Below are positions 24,054 to 30,577 of a stretch of 30,577 bases of DNA, one piece after another. The notes under the pieces are model-generated. The model searched no databases. It was not told the DNA's origin and saw nothing but the letters and a program-made list of their open reading frames with translations. The first letter of the stretch is position 1, and each line of letters starts with the position of its first letter. This DNA comes from Bacteroidales bacterium UBA6229 (GTDB lineage Bacteria; Bacteroidota; Bacteroidia; Bacteroidales; F082). The stretch lies in NCBI GenBank assembly GCA_002440975.1, contig DJWN01000063.1, positions 1 to 30,577 on the forward strand, read 5' to 3'. A program made the position numbers and the translations under genes.

Positions 24054-24171
24054 CATTGCATATCCCATAACTTCTAAAAAATCGATCTCCCCCGTGCTCT
24101 CGCATTACTTCGGCATCTCGACACTTCAGCTGGCTTCCGCTCAATCACCCTCCAAACCTACTAGACAAACC

Positions 24172-24411
24172 AACCCATCAACCCATCAACCCATCAACCC
24201 ATAAACCCATCAACCCATCAACCCATAAACCCATCAACCCATAAACCCATCAACTCATAAACCCATAAACCCATAAACCCATAAACTCATAAACCCATCA
24301 ACCCATCAACCCATCAACCCATAAACCCATAAACCCATAAACCCATAAACCCATCAACCCATAAACCCATAAACCCATAAACCCATAAACCCATAAACCC
24401 ATAAACCCATA
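24172..24411. repeat. 8-bp minisatellite, 30 units (AACCCATM)
   Basis: Thirty consecutive 8-bp units in perfect phase with no insertion or deletion: 11 are AACCCATC, 17 AACCCATA and 2 AACTCATA (at 24252 and 24284). The AACCCATC units concentrate on the left and AACCCATA fills the right end, suggesting recent expansion from the right. On the minus strand the array reads GGGTTTAT or GGGTTGAT repeatedly, so three-G runs recur every 8 bases. Stop codons (TAA in ATAAAC) exclude a coding role on the plus strand in the relevant frames. It ends 61 bases before the next start codon. Confidence 0.95.
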
Positions 24412-24417
24412 AACCAA

Positions 24418-24450
24418 TTTCCCTTTCTGGCCTGCTTTTTGTTAATTTAG
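24418..24450 (+). promoter_or_regulatory. Possible proximal promoter of the alpha-2-macroglobulin gene
   Basis: TTTC at 24418-24421, a 21-base spacer and TAATTTAG at 24443-24450 form a weak match to the consensus, 22 bases before the ATG. Its -33 element lies only a few bases from the end of the minisatellite. Confidence 0.35.
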
Positions 24451-24472
24451 CAGAAATTTCAAATCAACACTT

Positions 24473-27400
24473 ATGAAATCGCGTTTCGTCCTTCTCAGAT
24501 CCCTGATAACAATTATCCTTATAGCTTTTACCCAGCAAAGTTTTCGCGCTCCTCAGCAATACGATTACGATAAAGCCTGGAAATCTGTCGAGGAAAACTT
24601 CGAAAAAGGACTGCCCAAGACCGCTGCTCAAACGATTGATCAAATCCGGCAACAGGCCCTAAACCAACGAAATGAATCGCAACTTCTCAAGACAATTATC
24701 TATCAGTTCAAGGTGTTTGAGCATACAACCGAAGCACCCACAGCCTCTTCAATAAATTTTGCAAAGGAGTATCTGACTCAGCTTAGCAGCCCTTCTAAAG
24801 CACTCTTGCACAGCATCATCGCCGAGCAATACAAGCGTTATTACCAACAAAACCGTTATATTTTACTGGAGCGACCTGATCTGCCAGGCGATAATACGGA
24901 GTATCCTGAACGCTGGAGCCTCAATCAACTGCGCGATACCATCCAATCACATTATGAAGCCTCTCTTCCTGCATTCAACGCCTTTGATACCATTCCACTG
25001 GCGAATTACAAAATTATCCTCAACAATACGGAATCAGAATCAATTGAGAGAATCCCTACTCTTTTCGATTTACTTACGCATCGGGCACTTAGTTTCTACC
25101 TCAATGCAGATGCCGGCCTCAATCCTCCGCAATCTGCCCCTGAAGAAATTGATCAGATCGGCTGGCTTCCGGCCCCGGATTTTGCCCTGGCCAAACTGCC
25201 CAAAAGCGATAACCCGTCAGTAAAAGCCCTCCGACTGATGCAACCGCTGCTGCGCAACAACCTCAGCCGCAAACATTTAACTGCGTACGTGCACAACGAT
25301 CTGCAAAGATTACACTTGGTTTACGAACTTACCGGCTCCACCTTGGAGGCTGCCGAATTATATCAACAGGCACTTCAATCACTTATCAAATTTCTCGACG
25401 GCAAACCCGAATCAACCGAAGCCTTTGCTTCGCTGGCACAGCTTTTAATAGATCAACAAAACAACAATCCGGATTCTGCCTTCAAAGGCAATAAGGCCAA
25501 AGCACTGAAATTGTGCGAACAAGCAATCACAAATTTTCCTGAAAGCAGTGGAAGTGTGCGCTGCAAAAGCATCAAAAACGCTATTCTCACCAAGCACCTT
25601 TTGCTAAACCTTGATGGTGTGGCACTTCCTGACCAGCCGATACCGGGACAGCTTCAATATAAAAACATAGAAAAGCTTTACCTGAAAATCATCCGAATCA
25701 CCTCTGATGAACTGGCAAAAATACATCAGGAAAACGAGTTGAAAGCTCAGATTACAAAGCTTAACCTAAAGCCAGTGATCACACAGCAGTCGCGCAGCAT
25801 ACCCTTCGAACAGGATTACGACCAACATCAGTCAATCATCAGGCTGCCTGCCCTCACAAAAGGATTGTATGTTGTTTTGGCATCGCACACCCCTGATTTT
25901 GAAAGCGAAAGCACTGTGTATGCTGATTTTCAGGTGAGCCGCCTGAGTTTTATCGAACGCCAAAATCCGGAAAATAATGTTTTCTATGTGCTCGATCGCG
26001 AAACCGGTGAAGGCATCAAAAATGCCGAAGCACGGCTGATGATTCGCACTTACGACTACAATAAAAGGGCATACCGCATCGAAAACTTTCATACCGCCTA
26101 TACGGACAAAAACGGACGATTTACGGTTGATCAGCATTCCGGACTGCCCAAAAATCAAAGCTTTTATGTTGAACTGAGCTATAAAGATGATAAGCTCTAC
26201 AGCAACAATTATTTCGACCTTTACACCAAACGACCTGAACGACAGCTTACCAAAACCTGGTTTTTTACTGACAGAGCTATTTACAGGCCGGGGCAAACGG
26301 TTTACTTCAAAGGCATCACTCTCGAAAAGATTGCCGAAAATTATCAACTTGTTGATAAGCTGAAAAGTGAAGTTGAATTACGCGATGCCAATAATCAAGT
26401 AATAAACACCTTAACCCTTACCACAAACGACTATGGCAGTTTCGAAGGCCGCTTTGTAATACCACAGCAGGGGCTTAATGGCCGATACAGCTTACGAAGC
26501 AAACACGGATCGACTACAATTCAGGTGGAGGCATACAAACGCCCTGAGTTTGAAGTAAAAATTGAAAAACCCAATACACAGTACAAACTGGGAGAAACCC
26601 TGCAACTTCAGGGTGAAGCCCGCGCCTTTGCCGGATTTCCGCTTGATAGCGTTACAGCTCGCTACATCATCGAACGACGACTATTCTATCCTGTGTTTCG
26701 CTATTGGTGGGGCATTCCGCCTGTAATGGAGCAATCTGCAATCATCGGGTCGGGAAATACAATCACTGATAGTGAAGGAAAATTTACTATTCCGGTTGAG
26801 CTTACACCAACGCCCGGAACCAAGGCCCGCCTGCAACCTTTCTTCCATTTTATCATCACCACCGAAATCATCGACAAGCAAGGCGAAATGCAGTCTGCTA
26901 CCTTGATGCTCCCGGCTTCTTATCAGGCACTTCAGCTGCAGACAAACTTAAGTATCCTGGCCGACCAGCAAAAACTTAATACCTATCAGCTTCAGGCAAG
27001 AAACCTGCAAAATGAAGCTGCCGAAGCCTTGGTCATCAGGAAATTTTACAAACTTGAACAAGAAGCTGGCTTCGAGCCCGAGATTTTAATGGCCCTCAAC
27101 GATCGCCGGCTTTTGACTGAGGATAGCCTGAAAATGTTATTCCCCCGCTGGAATTTTTACCCAAAAAGTCCTGATGAGCGTTCCAAAACCCTTGTTTATG
27201 CTGATACCATTCACGTGGAGGGTGATGCCAATCTTTTCCCGGAAGCAGCAAAAAACTGGTTAACAGGGGAGTATTTTCTGGTGATGGAAGCCAAAGACCA
27301 TTTCGGCGAAACTGTTGAAAATGAAACCCTTTTCAGTTTGTTTAAGGCCAATTCCAAAAATGCATTACCCGGACAATTATTTGTAACCTCCCTTAGTACA

Positions 27401-30400
27401 CAAAAAGCACAGCCCGGTGAGCTAATTCATTTCACTGTTGGAACTGACGCGCCTGATTCGCGCATATTAGTCGAAATTTATGCTGGTGATACAATCCGCT
27501 TCAGCCAGTGGCTCAAACTGGATCGCAAGCAACAACAAATTTCCTACACCGTACAGGAAGCTGATCGTGGCAAGTTGAACTTCCAGGCAGTTATGGTGCG
27601 CTATGGCAGGGTGTTCACCGAAAATCATACGGTTGAAGTGCCTTTCGACAATCGCAAACTGGAAATTGAGCTACTCACGCTGCGCGACCAGTTGAGCCCC
27701 GGCGGTAAAGAAAGCTGGGAACTCATCATTCGCAATGCCAATAAAAAAGGAGTTCAGGCCGAACTTTTAGCCGCCATGTACGATGCCTCGCTCGATCAAA
27801 TCATGCCTCACCAGTGGAGTTTCAATTTGTTGCCCAACTTGCCAAATGCCAGAAGCTGGTCTGTTGATCGTGGTTTTTTTCGCACCGGAAGCAGCTACCT
27901 CAACCCTTCACATCCCCATTTTGATTATCCAGCTCCTGTGTCACTGCCCGAAATTAACTATTTTGGCTTGAGAGGCTTTTTTGATGATAGGGTTAAATTA
28001 AGACAAGCCCATTCCGCCGGAGAAGGTTTTGATATGGTACTTAGCAATCAGGATATGGAACTGACTATATCAGAACAACTGAGTGTTTCAGATGACATCA
28101 TTCTGAATGACGAAAAATCAATCACACAACAATCATCACCTCCCCCATTGCGCACCAACTTTAGCGAAACAGCCTTCTTCTATCCACAGCTATTGAGCAA
28201 CGAGGAAGGAATCGCACGGCTGAAATTTACAACTCCCGATGCCCTCACCCGCTGGAAACTGATGCTGCTGACTCACGATAAACAGCTGAATACTGGCTTG
28301 TTAACAAAAGAATTCAAAAGCAGTAAACCACTGATGATCATGGGAAATACGCCTCGTTTTTATTACGAAGGTGATAGTGCCCGCATCACAGCACGCATTG
28401 TGAATACAGGCGATGAAGTGGTAACCGGCATTGCGAGGCTCGAAGTGACGGATGCCGCCAGTCTACAATCACTTGATCTGCTTGCTGATACAGACAGAAA
28501 ACCAATTGTCAAACTTCAGCCCGGTCAAAGCATTATGCTCAGCTGGCAGCTAAGGTTGAATACCTTGCCCGGACTGCTGGCTCTTAAATTCAGTGCTACT
28601 GCAGGCACCTATACCGATGCCGAACAAAAGCTGGTGCCCGTGCTTACGCGCAAAAAAATCATCACCAATCGGTTGGCCATCACTGTTGAACGAGAAAATC
28701 AGAAGACATTTGTCATGGCAAAACCTGCCAACAACTTCAAAACCACCCAGCTGCAACTGCAAATCACACCCAATCCCGTTTGGTTTGCTATTCAGTCATT
28801 GCCATATCTTACAGCATCTACTTCTAAAAATGCCGATCAGGAGTTTTATCGCTTATATACCAATTTGTTGGCTGGATATTTAGCTGACGAAATTCCACAA
28901 TTGAAGGCAACTATTCAACGCTGGCAGACTGAAAGTCCGGAGACCTTATGGGCACAACTTGAAAAGAATCCGGAACTCAAATCTCTGGCCATCAACCAAA
29001 CACCCTGGTTATCCGCTGCCGAAGCAGAAGCCGCTCAAAAAGCACAGCTCATCGAGCTCTTCAACCTCAACCGGCTTAATTACGAAGTGAACAACAGCCT
29101 CGATAAGCTGCAACAACTGCAACTGCCCAACGGTGCCTGGCCGTGGTTCGAAGGCATGCGCGAAAGCCGTTTCATCACCCGCACCCTGCTCGAGGGTTTT
29201 GGCAAGCTTGAAATGTTGGGAATCAACGAAACTCGCCTTGATGCAAAATCACAACGCCAGATCAGCCAGATGAGCCGCAAAGCCCACGCTTTTATCGTTG
29301 GTGAAATGACCAAAGATTATGTGAAGATGCGCGAGAAAAAGCGTTTGGAAGAATATACGTTGAGTAGCAACCATCTTAATGATCTGTATGCACTTAGCTT
29401 CAACAGGATCGTAGCTCCAGAAGGAGATCAGGATGATGCGGCTCGATTCTTCCTTGGTCATATTGAAAAAGACTGGCTCAAATTAAGTGCTGGCAATCAG
29501 GCTATTGCCGTTTTAGTGCTACATCACAACGGTCGTAAACAAGCTGCAACAGACATACTTAAATCACTGAGCGAAAGAGCTTTATATAATCCGGAATTGG
29601 GCAGATACTGGATCAATAATCCTTATGCCCGCATCAATGCCCAAAATATTGAAGATCAAAGCAAAATTATTGCTGCTTATGAGGCCTTGGCAGCAGATGA
29701 TACCGAAATTGATCAGATGCGCCATTGGCTGCTGTCGCACAAGCGCACAAACAGTTGGAACAACAACCGTTCCACTGCCGAAGCCATTTATGCTCTGCTA
29801 ATTCCCGGAACAAACTGGTTAGCTGCTACACAGCCACCTGAAATTTTTATCAACGATAAAGCATTGAAGCTGCCACAACAGGAAAGTGGCACCGGATTTT
29901 TTAAACTCAATTTGCACGAAAGTCAATTTTTGAACGACAGTTTGCGCATCAAAATCATCAATCCAAACGATCAGATTTTGTGGGGGGCATTGTTCCACGG
30001 ATTTGTTCAGGATGCCGATCAGATTGACGCTACAGATAACCCACTCAGGGTAGCACAGCAGATTTTTGTGAAGCGGATCATAAACGGAACGCAACAATTT
30101 AGTCCTTACTTAAACGAAGGTTTGAGCGTTGGAGACAAACTTCTTGTGCAAATCCAGATTCAATCCGATCGGGAGATGGAGTATGTGCACCTGCGCCATC
30201 ATCGTGCAGCAGCTGTTGAGCCCTTAACGCAATTGTCTGGTTTTCAATATCGGGATGGTTTGAGTTATTACCAAAGCCACGACGATACTGGCACCGACTT
30301 TTTTATCGGTAATTTGCCCAAAGGCAGCTTCCAGCTACAGCTCGAACTTAAAGTTGAGCAGGCAGGCCATTTCAGCGGAGGCTTTGCAGAAATGCAATCT

Positions 30401-30460
30401 TACTACGCCCCTGAATTTGGCAGCAACACCGAAGGCATCCGCATCAATATCAATGAATAG
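24473..30460 (+). CDS. Large alpha-2-macroglobulin-family protein lacking the thioester motif
   Basis: This 1995-residue protein has an uncleaved-looking Sec signal (about 1-22, no lipobox Cys) and should lie in the periplasm. Residues about 30-400 are helical. Macroglobulin domains follow, with the family hallmark WFFTDRAIYRPGQTVYFKG at about 594-612. A bait/MG region is near 960-1100, and the A2M domain (TRWKLMLLTHDK near 1259, then GNTPRFYYEGDSARI) precedes the helical thioester domain (about 1400-1720, with LQLPNGAWPWFEGM). Where relatives have CxEQ, this protein has Asn1453-Ala-Asp-Gln1456 (LPYLTASTSKNADQEFYRLY), so it cannot form the covalent thioester trap. Bacterial A2Ms are thought to trap proteases and often pair with PBP1C, which is not adjacent here. 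The frame is open throughout, so the gene is not simply decaying. Confidence 0.9.
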   Translation: MKSRFVLLRSLITIILIAFTQQSFRAPQQYDYDKAWKSVEENFEKGLPKTAAQTIDQIRQQALNQRNESQLLKTIIYQFKVFEHTTEAPTASSINFAKEYLTQLSSPSKALLHSIIAEQYKRYYQQNRYILLERPDLPGDNTEYPERWSLNQLRDTIQSHYEASLPAFNAFDTIPLANYKIILNNTESESIERIPTLFDLLTHRALSFYLNADAGLNPPQSAPEEIDQIGWLPAPDFALAKLPKSDNPSVKALRLMQPLLRNNLSRKHLTAYVHNDLQRLHLVYELTGSTLEAAELYQQALQSLIKFLDGKPESTEAFASLAQLLIDQQNNNPDSAFKGNKAKALKLCEQAITNFPESSGSVRCKSIKNAILTKHLLLNLDGVALPDQPIPGQLQYKNIEKLYLKIIRITSDELAKIHQENELKAQITKLNLKPVITQQSRSIPFEQDYDQHQSIIRLPALTKGLYVVLASHTPDFESESTVYADFQVSRLSFIERQNPENNVFYVLDRETGEGIKNAEARLMIRTYDYNKRAYRIENFHTAYTDKNGRFTVDQHSGLPKNQSFYVELSYKDDKLYSNNYFDLYTKRPERQLTKTWFFTDRAIYRPGQTVYFKGITLEKIAENYQLVDKLKSEVELRDANNQVINTLTLTTNDYGSFEGRFVIPQQGLNGRYSLRSKHGSTTIQVEAYKRPEFEVKIEKPNTQYKLGETLQLQGEARAFAGFPLDSVTARYIIERRLFYPVFRYWWGIPPVMEQSAIIGSGNTITDSEGKFTIPVELTPTPGTKARLQPFFHFIITTEIIDKQGEMQSATLMLPASYQALQLQTNLSILADQQKLNTYQLQARNLQNEAAEALVIRKFYKLEQEAGFEPEILMALNDRRLLTEDSLKMLFPRWNFYPKSPDERSKTLVYADTIHVEGDANLFPEAAKNWLTGEYFLVMEAKDHFGETVENETLFSLFKANSKNALPGQLFVTSLSTQKAQPGELIHFTVGTDAPDSRILVEIYAGDTIRFSQWLKLDRKQQQISYTVQEADRGKLNFQAVMVRYGRVFTENHTVEVPFDNRKLEIELLTLRDQLSPGGKESWELIIRNANKKGVQAELLAAMYDASLDQIMPHQWSFNLLPNLPNARSWSVDRGFFRTGSSYLNPSHPHFDYPAPVSLPEINYFGLRGFFDDRVKLRQAHSAGEGFDMVLSNQDMELTISEQLSVSDDIILNDEKSITQQSSPPPLRTNFSETAFFYPQLLSNEEGIARLKFTTPDALTRWKLMLLTHDKQLNTGLLTKEFKSSKPLMIMGNTPRFYYEGDSARITARIVNTGDEVVTGIARLEVTDAASLQSLDLLADTDRKPIVKLQPGQSIMLSWQLRLNTLPGLLALKFSATAGTYTDAEQKLVPVLTRKKIITNRLAITVERENQKTFVMAKPANNFKTTQLQLQITPNPVWFAIQSLPYLTASTSKNADQEFYRLYTNLLAGYLADEIPQLKATIQRWQTESPETLWAQLEKNPELKSLAINQTPWLSAAEAEAAQKAQLIELFNLNRLNYEVNNSLDKLQQLQLPNGAWPWFEGMRESRFITRTLLEGFGKLEMLGINETRLDAKSQRQISQMSRKAHAFIVGEMTKDYVKMREKKRLEEYTLSSNHLNDLYALSFNRIVAPEGDQDDAARFFLGHIEKDWLKLSAGNQAIAVLVLHHNGRKQAATDILKSLSERALYNPELGRYWINNPYARINAQNIEDQSKIIAAYEALAADDTEIDQMRHWLLSHKRTNSWNNNRSTAEAIYALLIPGTNWLAATQPPEIFINDKALKLPQQESGTGFFKLNLHESQFLNDSLRIKIINPNDQILWGALFHGFVQDADQIDATDNPLRVAQQIFVKRIINGTQQFSPYLNEGLSVGDKLLVQIQIQSDREMEYVHLRHHRAAAVEPLTQLSGFQYRDGLSYYQSHDDTGTDFFIGNLPKGSFQLQLELKVEQAGHFSGGFAEMQSYYAPEFGSNTEGIRININE

Positions 30461-30474
30461 ATCTGTGAAGACGC

Positions 30475-30517
30475 TATTAGCTATTTGCTTTTAGCTATTT
30501 GCTTTTAGCTATTAGCA
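30475..30517. repeat. 14-bp direct repeats after the alpha-2-macroglobulin gene
   Basis: TTAGCTATTTGCTT occurs twice in tandem, followed by a third copy diverging at the end (TTAGCTATTAGCAC). No function is evident. The remaining 60 bases to the window edge hold nothing I can name. Confidence 0.6.
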
Positions 30518-30577
30518 CGTTTTAACTTTTTATAAACCATTTTTATTGAATCTTGAATTTACCTGAAGACAGACCTT

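Larger units (their letters stand above)
23726..24064. repeat. Cluster of hairpin-containing direct repeats, including an exact 94-bp tandem duplication
   Basis: The core CCGCTCGGCGAAGTTTGTAA continues with CTTCGTCGAATATACTACTG and CTCTCACTTTTTGCT. Near-full core copies begin at 23728, 23811, 23880 and 23974. A truncated variant (CGCTCAGCGAAGTTTGTAAC) lies at 23858-23877, and an isolated GAATATACTAC is near 23789. Each core has a 10-bp hairpin CGGCGAAGTT/AACTTCGTCG with a 3-base loop and one wobble pair. The last two copies belong to a 94-bp unit repeated exactly, at 23877-23970 and 23971-24064, which adds a promoter-like tail. This is a REP-like family that expanded locally by slippage or unequal exchange. 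Confidence 0.85.

Noticed and set aside
23726..24064. CRISPR array
   Set aside because: The intervals between repeats are themselves repeats, unit lengths are uneven and no cas gene is nearby.
23678..24204. Plus-strand frames of 73 and 80 codons in the repeat island
   Set aside because: They are translated repeat units (LLLSLFALRSAKFVTS repeats and THQPINP), not proteins.
24172..24411. Telomere-like or replication-origin repeat
   Set aside because: The unit resembles telomeric repeats only superficially; the array is internal, flanked by ordinary genes, with no DnaA boxes or replication genes.

Overview
The window looks like a chromosomal segment of a Bacteroidota bacterium, most like Bacteroidales and relatives. 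Several intergenic regions carry the phylum's promoter -7 box TAnnTTTG, some with a TTTG -33 box. The gene content fits the phylum: short SSB proteins, a secreted Tricorn-like protease, a very large alpha-2-macroglobulin, multi-PAS hybrid kinases and a CruF/CrtD/fused lycopene cyclase cassette. I see no tRNA, rRNA, transposase, integrase, cas gene or phage structural gene.

Layout. 1-828: decayed gene of tandem glycogen-binding (CBM48/AMPK-type) repeats. 893-2832: aminotransferase and omega-amidase, overlapping, probably a methionine-salvage/2-oxoacid transamination pair. 2952-5763: trkA-trkH potassium uptake operon. 5859-6392: small lipoprotein, ending at a bidirectional terminator. 6460-7980 (minus): four tandem paralogous single-domain SSB genes, with one clear promoter upstream of the array. 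7981-8588: mostly gene-free. 8589-9135 (minus): a toxin-antitoxin pair whose ParE/RelE-like toxin is frameshifted. 9217-9816 (minus): Blc-type lipocalin. 9963-13235: Tricorn-like S41 protease. 13466-18436: 1656-residue hybrid sensor kinase. 18501-21728 (minus): DUF2237 gene plus CrtD-like desaturase, CruF-like hydratase and lycopene cyclase. These three enzymes point to a monocyclic carotenoid with a 1'-hydroxylated, 3',4'-desaturated acyclic end (saproxanthin/myxol type). 21906-22481 (minus): stand-alone PabA/TrpG amidotransferase. 22737-23579: MBL-fold hydrolase behind a palindromic element. 23580-24472: about 890 bases of layered repeats. 24473-30460: 1995-residue alpha-2-macroglobulin-family protein.

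The most unusual parts are the four-gene ssb array, the repeat island before the alpha-2-macroglobulin gene, and that protein's apparent loss of its thioester. The island holds an exact 94-bp tandem duplication that carries a full consensus promoter in each copy, followed by a 30-unit, phase-perfect 8-bp minisatellite. Two further genes are visibly decaying: the glycogen-binding repeat protein and the toxin. I did not find a convincing wholly new multi-gene defence or mobile system. All assignments come from reading translations and motifs by eye, without database searches.
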